NCBI RefSeq assembly: GCF_040545875.1
Contig: NZ_JBEPMR010000004.1
DNA: 64,000 bases
Source of the DNA: Faecalicatena_A orotica
Lineage (GTDB): Bacteria > Bacillota > Clostridia > Lachnospirales > Lachnospiraceae
Strand: one strand, 5' to 3'
In this document: in pieces, positions 35,271 through 44,388 of the stretch
Position numbering within the stretch: the first letter of the stretch is position 1
Layout: each line of letters opens with the position of its first letter
Notes under the pieces: generated by a model
What the model saw: only the letters and a program-made list of their open reading frames with translations
What the model was told of the DNA's origin: nothing
Database searches by the model: none
Made by a program: the position numbers and the translations under genes

Positions 35271-36227
35271 TTACTTTAAATAATTCTGATATTGTTCTTT
35301 TAGTTCCTTCAGATTTGGTATTTGTCCGGGGCCGACTGCTTTTGTCTTAATCTCCGTAGAATGTTCCAGCTTACCGTCCCATCTTAATCTTGATCGTTTC
35401 TGTTCTTCCTCACTGAATGTAGCACAGATTTTTCCGTTTTCTATTGACAGGTCCCCATATATGCCGCAGACCGGGCACTCTATAGAGGTATGGTCTTTCG
35501 ATACTGTCAGCATGCTGCAGTGGCAGACCGGGCAGATTCCTTCCTCTTCTCCGCGCCATTTGATACGTTCCTCCTCGGTCTCTGCATCCAGAGCGGCGGC
35601 AATATTGTATCCGATGCTTCTGGCACGTTCCATCTCTGAATCATTTCCAAGTACGTGTTCATAAGCCATAGCCCCAAAATACTGATGCATGTCTATCACA
35701 TCGATCCCCATAGACATAGTAAATTCATACATAGTAGGCAGCATAAAAGAAAGCCAGTTTTCTGTCATGGCTCCTCCCACGGAAAGCAAGGCCCCGACAC
35801 GCTTTTTAAAGCTTCTTTCATCCGGGAGCTGATCCACGGGCTTTCCTGCTTTTATGCCCTGATCAAATGTTCCTTTTCTAAAGGTGATGTCATGGGATGG
35901 TCCGATCCTGTCGCAGACTGTTTTAAATCTTCCTGTCGGTGATAATACATAGGTCGGGCTTCCTGCAATCACTGCATCGCATTCCATAAGCGCCTCATCA
36001 ATGATATGCATATCGTCTTTCAGAGGACAGCCGCCTTTCCCGCGTCCCGTTGTCATTCCCACGACACAGGAGATACATCCTGTACAGGCTTTGATATCAA
36101 GGTCATCCGCGCGGATAAACTGCACCTCATGTCCCGCCTTTTCACACTCCATCAGTGCTGCTTTTATCATAACGTCTGTGTTGCCCATCTTTCTTCCGAA
36201 GGAAATTCCTAATACCTTTTTCTTCAT
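35271..36227 (-). CDS. Iron-sulfur flavoprotein-like reductase with C-terminal zinc ribbon
   Basis: 318 residues. A flavodoxin-like NADPH-dependent FMN reductase domain (VLGISFGRKMGNTDVMIKAA; the cysteine group CTGCISCVVG plus CPLKDDM, which in iron-sulfur flavoproteins holds a 4Fe-4S cluster; GSPTYVLSPTG). The C-terminus has a rubredoxin-like CPVC...CPVCGIYGD ribbon. Role in C-glycoside metabolism unknown; it could handle electrons, or reduce the released aglycone. It sits 11 bp from the beta-subunit gene. Confidence 0.82.
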   Translation of the reverse strand: MKKKVLGISFGRKMGNTDVMIKAALMECEKAGHEVQFIRADDLDIKACTGCISCVVGMTTGRGKGGCPLKDDMHIIDEALMECDAVIAGSPTYVLSPTGRFKTVCDRIGPSHDITFRKGTFDQGIKAGKPVDQLPDERSFKKRVGALLSVGGAMTENWLSFMLPTMYEFTMSMGIDVIDMHQYFGAMAYEHVLGNDSEMERARSIGYNIAAALDAETEEERIKWRGEEEGICPVCHCSMLTVSKDHTSIECPVCGIYGDLSIENGKICATFSEEEQKRSRLRWDGKLEHSTEIKTKAVGPGQIPNLKELKEQYQNYLK

Positions 36228-36238
36228 CTTTTGTCCAC

Positions 36239-36631
36239 CTACGCAATCTCTACTTCACGTTCCATCGTGCCAACAATCGGCACCGGAATATATGCGGTTC
36301 TCGTAGATACTGTCAGTTCCACCTTGTGGGTTCCCTTCGACAGGCCGTTTTCCTTCAGTACCCGTATATAAAGTGGTTCGCCGTACTCCCATTTGTATGA
36401 TGTTACTGTCTGCATTTCATCTAAAGTAAACCAGTCTTCCTGATCAACGCTGCAGCGGATTTGTTCCCGCAGAATCTCTGTCCCGTCCAGCTTCACTTTT
36501 ACATCGTTCACCATAGATAAAGGAATGGCACGGTAATATGTAATATGGGTCTGCAGTTCGAACCCGGTAATCTGATTGTCAGCCGTGATATTTTTGCATG
36601 TTCCTTTTATAAATACATTATTATCAAACAT
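36239..36631 (-). CDS. C-glycoside deglycosidase beta subunit-like protein (CGDB / DUF6379; DgpC/CarC type)
   Basis: 130 residues, beta-sandwich style, the usual length of the small subunit of C-glycoside deglycosidases. Recognisable stretches are ITGFELQTHITYYRAIPLSM, VDQEDWFTLDEM and ISTR/VSTRTAYIPVPIVG. In characterised enzymes this subunit forms a complex with the TIM-barrel subunit and completes the active site. It lies 10 bp after the TIM-barrel gene at 36642, the pairing seen in known systems. Assigned from memory of the family, without a search. Confidence 0.8.
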   Translation of the reverse strand: MFDNNVFIKGTCKNITADNQITGFELQTHITYYRAIPLSMVNDVKVKLDGTEILREQIRCSVDQEDWFTLDEMQTVTSYKWEYGEPLYIRVLKENGLSKGTHKVELTVSTRTAYIPVPIVGTMEREVEIA

Positions 36632-36641
36632 CGTTTATCCC

Positions 36642-37643
36642 CTATCCTTCCATTTCCTGAATATATCTGCGAAGCATTTCCTGATGTGCGGCAACCTGTT
36701 CTTTTTCAACCATAGGATGCCCCGGAAGAATCCAGCGGTTTCCTTCATATTCAGTTGACACATACCCGTCATAATCATGGTCATGAAGATACTGAAGCAG
36801 CCCCTTATAATCAACAGAGTATTCCTCACCATCAGCCATCTCCCACAGCTTAAAGTGGAAATGCTTAATATATTTCATGTATTTGTCCAGTGTTTCATAC
36901 GGTGTATTCTCGTAACCATCAGCCAGCATAATATATGGCATATCCTTTTCTGTGGCAATTGCCGCAAGCTCCGGTTTCATATTATGCTGTTCATCAAATG
37001 CATGGGTACCGTCCAGTCCCTTGTCAAACAGGCTGTTAAAATATTCTACAACCTTTGGATTCGTTCCCAGTACCTTCATATTATAGTCGTTGTAAACCCT
37101 TGGAATCCTGTGGCAGAAGATACCGGCATCTACAACAAGCCCGCAGTACGGGGAATCCACTCGTACCATTTCCTCAATAAAGCCTCTTGTCTCCGGAATT
37201 CCGAAGCTCATGCCTGCATGTATCTCAAGGGCAAATGCAACATCATATTTCTCTGCATACGGAAGCAGCGGCTCGATTACAAATGCAGGCACCATAGATA
37301 CTAAACGGATCAAATGAAATCCCATGCGGTGTGCAAGTTTTATCTCGTCAATGAGAAGGTCTATACACTCCCTTTTTGTTAATGTCCGGTTGTTGTACAA
37401 ATTTGTATTTAAAAATACATCTGAACAGACTGGTTTTATTTTATAGGTTTCCATCAGGTAATCCCAGTGTTTCAGAGATTCCTCAGACGGATGTGGTGTG
37501 TTGTGGATCATCTGGTCCGGAAGTAGTTCCAGACCCTCAACTTTATGCTCTGCCAGATACTTCATGATGTCTTCCAGAGTCATCCTCTTATTCATATATT
37601 CATCCTGAAGGCTGTACAGGCTTACGCATGTTTTAATTGCCAT
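36642..37643 (-). CDS. C-glycoside deglycosidase alpha subunit-like TIM-barrel protein (DgpB/CarB type)
   Basis: 333 residues of the sugar phosphate isomerase/epimerase superfamily. Metal ligands are probably Glu in FALEIHAGMSFG, Asp in GLVVDAGIFCH, His in HFHFKLWEM and Glu in GYVSTEYEGNRW. In characterised C-deglycosidases this metal-dependent subunit performs beta-elimination of the aglycone from a 3-keto C-glucoside. Operon pairing with the 130-residue beta subunit supports that role. Starts after AGGAGATAAT. Confidence 0.8.
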   Translation of the reverse strand: MAIKTCVSLYSLQDEYMNKRMTLEDIMKYLAEHKVEGLELLPDQMIHNTPHPSEESLKHWDYLMETYKIKPVCSDVFLNTNLYNNRTLTKRECIDLLIDEIKLAHRMGFHLIRLVSMVPAFVIEPLLPYAEKYDVAFALEIHAGMSFGIPETRGFIEEMVRVDSPYCGLVVDAGIFCHRIPRVYNDYNMKVLGTNPKVVEYFNSLFDKGLDGTHAFDEQHNMKPELAAIATEKDMPYIMLADGYENTPYETLDKYMKYIKHFHFKLWEMADGEEYSVDYKGLLQYLHDHDYDGYVSTEYEGNRWILPGHPMVEKEQVAAHQEMLRRYIQEMEG

Positions 37644-37660
37644 ATTATCTCCTCTTTTCT

Positions 37661-38731
37661 CTATTCAAAATCTACGGACTTCCCGGTTTTTGCGGATTCT
37701 CTGACTGCATCCATGACTGTCAGGACTCTCCGTGTCTCGGGGATTTTCACAAGGAAATCCTCTTCCCCATAATATGCTTTTTTATAATTTTCAAAATAAT
37801 CTCTGTGGCAGGTATTCACCTTCGGCACGTCTTCTGTTACGATTTTTCCCGGTGCAGGCGGTCCGAAGGAACGTGTAGGACCTGCAGCCGTCATTGTCCT
37901 GGAGCCGCTTACGTTCGTAAGAAGCTCTGTTGTCCTGACAATCCTCCCTTCCGGTTCAAATCCGTCCACATAGGCAGTCCCCTTGTTTCCACCCATAATC
38001 CAGTGTCGTTCGAACCACTTATCCTGAGGTTTATCCGCCAACAGATAGGTTCCCAGTTCAACTTCCGCCATCACTTGATTGTCAAACCTCAGCAGAATCT
38101 TAAAATAATCATCCACTTCAAAATTAATGACATTTCTCACATCCGCATAGATGGACGTGATTTTTGCTTCCGGCATCATGAAGAGGATCTGGTCAATCAA
38201 ATGTACTCCCCAGTCATAAAGCATGCCTCCGCCTTCGCTTATGTAAACATGCCAGTCATGCATATTTCCATTGAATCCATAGAGACTGTTTTTCATCATA
38301 TAAACGTCCCCGAGAGCCTTTTGGTCAAAGATTTCTTTCATGATTCTGAAGTCCTGATCCAGACGCCTCTGATGGTGGACCGTAAATTTCACTCCGCACT
38401 CATTTGTCACACGGACCATGTCATCCAGTTCCTCCAAAGACATGGCTGCCGGCTTCTCACATATGATATCTTTTCCTGCCCTTGCAGCCTGTATGACCAG
38501 ATCATGATGTTGGTTGTTATTTGCCGCAATCAGTACAACGTCCACTTCCGGGTCTGCCAAAAGCGCCTCGTTGCTTTCGTATCTTTTTAACCCTTCCTTA
38601 ACATCATCCAATTGTTTCGGATCCCTGTCAGAAAACCCGATCAAACGAATGCCTTCCATCTGACTGAGCATTGTCTCATGCTCATGTCCCATAAAACCGT
38701 GACCAATCACTGCGATTCTGATATCTTCCAT
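37661..38731 (-). CDS. Gfo/Idh/MocA-family oxidoreductase (second)
   Basis: 356 residues from ATG 38731, which follows GGGAGGAAGAA (an upstream ATG would swallow this site). Rossmann motif IAVIGHGFMGHEH, then EKPAAMSLEELDDM with the catalytic Lys and GGMLYDWGVHLIDQI with the His. It may oxidise or re-reduce the sugar at C3, or act on the released sugar. Stop and start of neighbours are within 27 bp. Confidence 0.88.
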   Translation of the reverse strand: MEDIRIAVIGHGFMGHEHETMLSQMEGIRLIGFSDRDPKQLDDVKEGLKRYESNEALLADPEVDVVLIAANNNQHHDLVIQAARAGKDIICEKPAAMSLEELDDMVRVTNECGVKFTVHHQRRLDQDFRIMKEIFDQKALGDVYMMKNSLYGFNGNMHDWHVYISEGGGMLYDWGVHLIDQILFMMPEAKITSIYADVRNVINFEVDDYFKILLRFDNQVMAEVELGTYLLADKPQDKWFERHWIMGGNKGTAYVDGFEPEGRIVRTTELLTNVSGSRTMTAAGPTRSFGPPAPGKIVTEDVPKVNTCHRDYFENYKKAYYGEEDFLVKIPETRRVLTVMDAVRESAKTGKSVDFE

Positions 38732-38758
38732 TTCTTCCTCCCGTTGAAACCTCAATCT

Positions 38759-39874
38759 TTAATCCAATTTGATTTCCTGACCTGACTCTGCGGCTTTATA
38801 GATCGTGTCCAGAATCTGGGTAACAACAAATGCCTGCTGCGGTTTTACAAGCGGTTCCTTATCTTCGATAATTGCCTCCAGCCACTGTTTACATTCCAGC
38901 ACTTCCGGGGAACCGCCGCCATTTCCTTCAAAAAATGCAATGGCACCTGCATCTGAAATATGTTCTTCCGTTAAAATTCCGCCGGTTGTCTCATTGAATA
39001 CAAGATCATATCCTTCCTGACTCATTCCTCCGATCATCTCTGCTCCCGCCTTCGTTCCGCAAAGAGTGGCAGCTGCTTCTCTTGAATCCTTTACATTCAA
39101 TGCCCATGCAGACTCAAGGAAGATCGCCGCACCGTTTTTCATCTTGATATAACCGAACGCTGAATCTTCAACCTCATAAGTCTTTGGGTCCCACGGTCCG
39201 AACATATTGCCTTCTGTCGCTTCCGGAAGATGGCCCAGTTTTTCAAAAACAGATCCTGTAATGGATGCGGGCTCATAATTATCCATGCACCATAATGTGA
39301 TATCCAGTGCATGCGTTCCAATATCGATCAGCGGACCGCCGCCCTGCTTTGACTTGTCCGGGAACACACCCCATGTAGGTACGGCTCTCCTTCTGACTGC
39401 ATGTGCCTTTGCAAAATAGATTTCTCCAAGTTTCCCTTCTTCACAGGCCCTCTTAAGTGCCCGTGCGTCTGTACGGAAACGGTTCTGATATCCAATTGTA
39501 AATTTCTTTCCGGATTTCTCCCATGCATCCATCATTTTCTGTGCATCTTCTGTCGTCGCAGCCATCGGCTTCTCGCAAAGTACATGTTTCCCAGCGTTAA
39601 AAGCTGCTACTGTAACCGGGCAGTGTGAGTTATTTGGTGTGCATACATGCACCACGTCAATCTCTTCATCTTTCAGCATTTCGTTATAGTCTGTATAGAC
39701 TTTTGCATCAGGCGTGCCGAATTTCTCAGCACCTGCCTTTGCACGTTCTTCAATAATGTCACAAAAAGCTACGATTTCGCACTTATCACTCTGTGATGTA
39801 AGCGCCGGGAAATGTTTTTGATTTGCGATTCCTCCGCATCCTACAACTGCCACCTGTAATTTTCCGTTCTTCAT
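38759..39874 (-). CDS. Gfo/Idh/MocA-family oxidoreductase (DgpA/CarA-like candidate)
   Basis: 371 residues. The ATG at 39874 has 8-bp spacing to AGGAGG; another ATG at 39880 is too close. Dinucleotide motif VAVVGCGGIANQKHF, catalytic Lys in LCEKPMAATTEDA, and GGPLIDIGTHALDITLW with the conserved Asp/His. In C-glycoside cleavage, an enzyme of this family first oxidises the glucose 3-hydroxyl to a ketone, acidifying C2 for elimination. Which of the two oxidoreductases does this here is uncertain. Confidence 0.88.
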   Translation of the reverse strand: MKNGKLQVAVVGCGGIANQKHFPALTSQSDKCEIVAFCDIIEERAKAGAEKFGTPDAKVYTDYNEMLKDEEIDVVHVCTPNNSHCPVTVAAFNAGKHVLCEKPMAATTEDAQKMMDAWEKSGKKFTIGYQNRFRTDARALKRACEEGKLGEIYFAKAHAVRRRAVPTWGVFPDKSKQGGGPLIDIGTHALDITLWCMDNYEPASITGSVFEKLGHLPEATEGNMFGPWDPKTYEVEDSAFGYIKMKNGAAIFLESAWALNVKDSREAAATLCGTKAGAEMIGGMSQEGYDLVFNETTGGILTEEHISDAGAIAFFEGNGGGSPEVLECKQWLEAIIEDKEPLVKPQQAFVVTQILDTIYKAAESGQEIKLD

Positions 39875-39908
39875 CTTCATATCCTCCTGATTATTTATTT
39901 GTTTTAAT

Positions 39909-41273
39909 TTATTGATTTTGATTTTTTTCTTTTAATTTCTGACGGATATCATCTGCATCTTTGTCACTCATGTTCCATAAAAAACATGCGGCTGCAGCCA
40001 CTATGAAAAGAATTGCCGGGATCAGGTTTACCACTGTATTAATTCCCTTCAATGCTGATACAGTCTGCTCTGCATTTGCCACATAACCGAAAGCCGCAAG
40101 AAGAAGCACTCCGATCGAACCGCCAAGTGCATTCCCGATCTTTGTCGCCAGCCCATATGTTGCATATGCTGTCCCGTCTGTCCGCACCCCGGTCTTTAAC
40201 TCCATATAATCTACAGAGTCTGACACCATCGATAACGTCATTGGGAAACCGACATTAAACAGGCCAAATATCCAGCACCCTGCCAGAACCATTGTCATAT
40301 TATCAAACGGTGCAAAATAAATGACTAAAAGTCCGACAGCCTGAATCAGCATAGATCCCATCAGGACGTTTCTTTTTCCAAATTTTTTCGCCGCCATCGG
40401 AACAAAGAAGGAACCGATTACAGCGCCAATAGAAGGAATCGTCATGATAAGGGCAATCATTGTGAAGGAGCCAAGGCAGTAGATCACATAAAACGCACAC
40501 ACTGCAATACGTCCCATGAATGCCGTCATCTGAAGTGTCATGATCAGCATGACAATCATCAGGTATTTATTTTTGACCAGATTATTGATCGTTGTTTTAA
40601 AGGAAAATTTTTGTATTTCCCCAATCGGCTGCACATTTTCTTTTGCTGTGAAGAACACGATTAAAAACAGCGGGATGGCTATGATTCCATAAATAACGGC
40701 TACCATCATATATCCATGTCCGTTTGCAACTTCTGCCCCTGAACCTGAAAATTTCAGTGCAAGACCTGCGGAACAGGCATTTACGATAATCATTCCAAGA
40801 TTCATACCGATGTTTCTGGATGTATTAATTGTATTTCTCTGTGCCGCATCTTCTGTCATAACACCTGCCAGGGCCGCATAAGGAATATTGGTCAGTGTAT
40901 ACAGCATTCCCGCTATGATATATGTTGCCGCTGCCCATATAATCCCTGCCACGCTGGAACCGCCGAACGGGTTTGTAAATGTCAGGACACCGAACAATGC
41001 CAGAAACGGACATCCAAATGCTATGTACGGGCGGAACCTCCCGAATCTGGAGCGTGTCCGTTCTGCAATTGCCCCCATCATTGGATCATTAACAGCATCC
41101 CATATACGGGCGCCCATCATAATTACTGACACAATGGCCGGAGCAAGGCCGACAACATCTGTGTAAAACAATGTTAAATAAGAACCAACAAAAGTCCATA
41201 CGAACTGTGATGCCAGATCTCCAAAACCGTAGCATATGACTGCTGCTTTTGAAGCCCTCTTTTGATTTTCCAT
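39909..41273 (-). CDS. GPH-family glycoside:cation symporter
   Basis: 454 residues from ATG 41273 (GGAGAAAATATT), 12 membrane segments. The GPH signature is ARIWDAVNDPMMGAIAERTR with SRFGRFRPYIAF. First gene of the C-glycoside operon; it probably imports the intact C-glycoside. It is only moderately similar to the symporter at 13207, so the two are not a recent duplication. Confidence 0.9.
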   Translation of the reverse strand: MENQKRASKAAVICYGFGDLASQFVWTFVGSYLTLFYTDVVGLAPAIVSVIMMGARIWDAVNDPMMGAIAERTRSRFGRFRPYIAFGCPFLALFGVLTFTNPFGGSSVAGIIWAAATYIIAGMLYTLTNIPYAALAGVMTEDAAQRNTINTSRNIGMNLGMIIVNACSAGLALKFSGSGAEVANGHGYMMVAVIYGIIAIPLFLIVFFTAKENVQPIGEIQKFSFKTTINNLVKNKYLMIVMLIMTLQMTAFMGRIAVCAFYVIYCLGSFTMIALIMTIPSIGAVIGSFFVPMAAKKFGKRNVLMGSMLIQAVGLLVIYFAPFDNMTMVLAGCWIFGLFNVGFPMTLSMVSDSVDYMELKTGVRTDGTAYATYGLATKIGNALGGSIGVLLLAAFGYVANAEQTVSALKGINTVVNLIPAILFIVAAAACFLWNMSDKDADDIRQKLKEKNQNQ

Positions 41274-41418
41274 AATATTTTCTCCATTCACTATTAGTAG
41301 TCACATTAGAATTGTAAGACGTCTTCCCGAATTCATTTTGTAAAATAAGTATATCCTGAGAAAACATAATTCGCTTTTATGCTGTTCCAATATACTTGTC
41401 TATATTTGCAGCCTGCAA

Positions 41419-41472
41419 TAAAAAAAGAAACCAGTGCAACAATCGTAGTATGATTATTGCACCGATTTCTCT
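41419..41472 (-). terminator. Terminator of the AraC-GH39 regulator gene
   Basis: AGAAATCGGTGCAATAATC pairs with GATTGTTGCACTGGTTTCT on the minus strand, followed by seven T. It separates the regulator from the operon, so the operon needs its own promoter between 41274 and 41418; TATACT at about 41350 is a candidate -10 without a clear -35, which would fit an activator-dependent promoter. Confidence 0.85.
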
Positions 41473-41484
41473 TTTCTTGTTTTT

Positions 41485-43890
41485 CTAGTAATCCTTATAA
41501 ATATGGAACAAGGCAATTTCATGGGGCTGCAGTTCAGAAACAAATTCAAGCTCTCCCTGTCCGGAATATACCCTTTCCATGCTAAGATGGGGTGTACATA
41601 TATTTCTCAGGTACTTCAAATCACTCCCTGAAAGCTCTGCCTCGCAATTAAAACGGAGCCATTCTGTAAGAATGCACCCATACTGATTATTCAGCAGATG
41701 TTTTTTTACGATATATTTCTGGTCTGATACCACGTTTTTAAGTCTGAAGGAGACCTCCAATATCTTATTATCTTCAAAAATGGCGTCTAAATTCCTAATA
41801 TCCAGATCATCCTCATCTTTCATATAATAATTGGCGCTGTACCACTTAAAGTTAAAGCACACAATATAATAGTCGCCATGTTCATTTGCCGTCACAATAT
41901 AATTGGGACCCGATGAGACAAATAAAGGTCCCAGCTGGTTGAGGAAGTCGATTGCATAATAGGCTGGTTTTCTTACCCCGTCTTTTGTAAGAAGCCCTAC
42001 CCCTCCCTGTATTATATTTACAGAATCATAATACGTACTGATCCAGTCTGACCCCATCCAGAAACAGGCCGTATCCACCCTCCCCCACATGGCGGCTGTC
42101 ATTTTCATAATAAACGCAGCCCTGAAGCAGCTGTCGTTCAAATAATTCCGATTGGAAAGGGCATTACTCCACTCTGTAATACACAGCTTCCTGTCTGCAA
42201 CCTTGCATTCCTGCATGATATTTTTCACAATGTCGATCTGTTCAGAAAGGAAATCAAAATCAGTAATCCTCTGGGCGTAATTGACGTCCTGTTCATCGCT
42301 GAGTGACTGGTACGGAAACAAAATCATTGTTACAAAATCTGGAACACAATTCTCCTGACGGCATTGATTCAGGTAGGTCCTGAATATCTCTTCCTTCTTA
42401 TCTATAATGATACTTGGTCCGCCGATCCGGGCCCCCGGCGCAGCTTCCTTAACTTGAAAATACCAGCTTTTATAATACTCGAAAAATTCTGCCGCGTCAT
42501 AACCACTTTTCTGATGCTCCACATCAAACGTATATTCATAAAGCCAGCTGCTGATTTCGTCAAGGCCAAACCTTTTTGCAATATGCCACATAAAGCTTCT
42601 GACGATGTTTTCCCATTCCGCCTTTGTCTGATACTCCATCGCCTCTTCTTCATAGAACAGCATCTCTTTCCCGTTTTTCACCGCACATTCCGGCCTGCTG
42701 CCGAAATCAAGGTATGGTTTCATACCGTGGGACACCAGAAATTCCAGAATTGTGTCAATACTGTCAAAATTGTAATTACCTCTTCTCGAATCCTGCCGTA
42801 TCTTTAATCTGGTGGAAAACAGATTCCATATGCGTACATATTTAAAATGAAGATTCTCTACCAAATACAGTGTATGGTACTGCAGGTTAGCCAGTGTCAG
42901 GTTATAAGCAGAACCGATATTAATAACCGTATTCCAGAATGGCCGGCTGGCCTTTGCATTCTGAATATCATTTTCTATCGTAATACCGCTGATACCTTGA
43001 TTTGACTGGTCCGTATTCACCAGTTTTTCCAGCTTGCGTTTTATTTTTTCTTCCAGAAGCACGCTTTCCTTTGCCTCTGTGGTAACATGGGGCTTATTTT
43101 TCTTTCTGTACTGTGAGGGCGGCATCCCGAAATTTTCCTGAAAAACCTTGCTGAATACAGATGGATTCGAAAACCCGTTGTCGACTGCAATCTTTGTCAG
43201 TGGTTCATCCGAATACAGCAGATCATTGAGTGCATAATGCAGCCGGACACTAGAAACATATTCTGCAAAATATACCCCTGTCTCTTTCTTAAAAAACCGG
43301 GATAAGGAAGATGGGGATAAATATAACTTTTCTGCAAGGGTATTCAGGCTCAGCTGGTGCTGGTAGTTCATATTAATATAGTTAATCACTATTTGCAGAC
43401 GCTCACTCGGGTCCTTAATAGATTCCTGCCTCCCAACCTGATACTGAACGAGGAATTTTTCTATCAGGCAGTCTAAAAGCTCATATTTCAGGCTATATAT
43501 CATACAGTCCGTGCGGTGCTGGTTTTCAAGTGCATGATATACAATCTTATTCAGTATTTCCCGCAGTTTCGTATACGGCCTCGCTGTATCGGCGGCAGTA
43601 TTGCAGATAAAAGTGAAACATTCATTCTGCATAACATCCGCCAGGACAAGATAGGATATTTTTATTGTAAACGCAATGGTATTATCACCGCAGTCAAACT
43701 GGTGCACAGTCCCCGCATTCACAAGTACGATCCCGTCCTTTCCAAAGGTATACGCTTTATCCGCAACAGATACCCTTGCTTCCCCTTCCAGAACATATAA
43801 AATTATAAGCTCCGGAACGGATGCCTTTTTTCCTCTTCTGTTCTGGATCAGCTCCACTTCTATCCCATCAAATTTCCACTTTTTTATCAT
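41485..43890 (-). CDS. AraC-family regulator fused to a GH39-like domain
   Basis: 801 residues from ATG 43890 (AAAGGG upstream); a start at 43923 lacks a ribosome site. N-terminal cupin (~15-100), AraC helix-turn-helix pair (LSLNTLAEKLYLSPSSLSRF; GFSNPSVFSKVFQENFGMPP), then ~500 residues like a GH39 beta-xylosidase (VRIWNLFSTRL, ARIGGPSI). The nucleophile motif CITEWSNALS keeps its Glu, but the usual WNEP acid/base motif reads WLYEYTFD, so it may bind sugar without cutting it. It is the probable glycoside sensor of the C-glycoside operon downstream. Confidence 0.85.
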   Translation of the reverse strand: MIKKWKFDGIEVELIQNRRGKKASVPELIILYVLEGEARVSVADKAYTFGKDGIVLVNAGTVHQFDCGDNTIAFTIKISYLVLADVMQNECFTFICNTAADTARPYTKLREILNKIVYHALENQHRTDCMIYSLKYELLDCLIEKFLVQYQVGRQESIKDPSERLQIVINYINMNYQHQLSLNTLAEKLYLSPSSLSRFFKKETGVYFAEYVSSVRLHYALNDLLYSDEPLTKIAVDNGFSNPSVFSKVFQENFGMPPSQYRKKNKPHVTTEAKESVLLEEKIKRKLEKLVNTDQSNQGISGITIENDIQNAKASRPFWNTVINIGSAYNLTLANLQYHTLYLVENLHFKYVRIWNLFSTRLKIRQDSRRGNYNFDSIDTILEFLVSHGMKPYLDFGSRPECAVKNGKEMLFYEEEAMEYQTKAEWENIVRSFMWHIAKRFGLDEISSWLYEYTFDVEHQKSGYDAAEFFEYYKSWYFQVKEAAPGARIGGPSIIIDKKEEIFRTYLNQCRQENCVPDFVTMILFPYQSLSDEQDVNYAQRITDFDFLSEQIDIVKNIMQECKVADRKLCITEWSNALSNRNYLNDSCFRAAFIMKMTAAMWGRVDTACFWMGSDWISTYYDSVNIIQGGVGLLTKDGVRKPAYYAIDFLNQLGPLFVSSGPNYIVTANEHGDYYIVCFNFKWYSANYYMKDEDDLDIRNLDAIFEDNKILEVSFRLKNVVSDQKYIVKKHLLNNQYGCILTEWLRFNCEAELSGSDLKYLRNICTPHLSMERVYSGQGELEFVSELQPHEIALFHIYKDY

Positions 43891-43960
43891 CTGCCATCGC
43901 CCTTTGCATAAGTCTTCTTTCATTTTATCATATACGTTTGGTTCTTTCTACTTAAAAGAA

Positions 43961-44101
43961 GATGGCAGGGCGCTGTTCAATAAAAGCATTACACGCATTG
44001 CGCGGGATATGCGGCGGCTGCAAGAGTATATCGACCTTTTAGCAGCGCACGGCGTTTCACTCTATTGTGTGCAGGAACAGCTTTTGTTCAGGGGAGATTG
44101 A
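43961..44101 (+). pseudogene. Serine recombinase fragment
   Basis: About 46 residues in frame to TGA: ALFNKSITRIARDMRRLQEY, then HGVSLYCVQEQL. This matches the middle of the resolvase/invertase catalytic domain (S-R-x-x-R-D and gVxxxxxxE). No start, no active-site Ser region and no C-terminal domain are present. It marks the left edge of the accessory island. Confidence 0.7.
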
Positions 44102-44107
44102 AAATGA

Positions 44108-44386
44108 AAGTATTGCCGCATGAGATGGAGTTACCTAAAGGAATATCACCCCGGCCTGTATAATTCCCTGCTTTTGAACGAAAAACTTTATCCGCACCTG
44201 TTAGAGCTTGAGCGAACAGCCAATAAACGCATAGAAACCATGCTGCCACGTATGATGGTAGCGGATGGTGTAACAGAGGAATTGAAAGGCCGCGATCCCA
44301 TGGGCTGGGTACAGATGATGAACGTATTGAAAGCACAGGCAGAGGAAACCATATTGAATGAATTAATTTATAGCGAGGAGACATAG
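44108..44386 (+). pseudogene. TnpV-like transposon protein, N-terminally truncated
   Basis: The frame carries the TnpV pattern YCRMRWSYLKEYHPGLYNSL, GVTEELKGRDPMGWVQMMN and AEETILNELIY. It has a TGA at 44105 directly before the conserved part, so the usual N-terminal ~30 residues are missing. An ATG at 44120 could start an 88-residue product. The junction with the recombinase scrap lies within 10 bp. Confidence 0.7.
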
Positions 44387-44388
44387 CA

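Noticed and set aside
43940..44000. Second att site (copy of the tRNA-Asn 3' end) at the left edge of the island
   Set aside because: No copy of CTCCCCGAGTTGGG or similar was found there, so tRNA-site integration is not proven.
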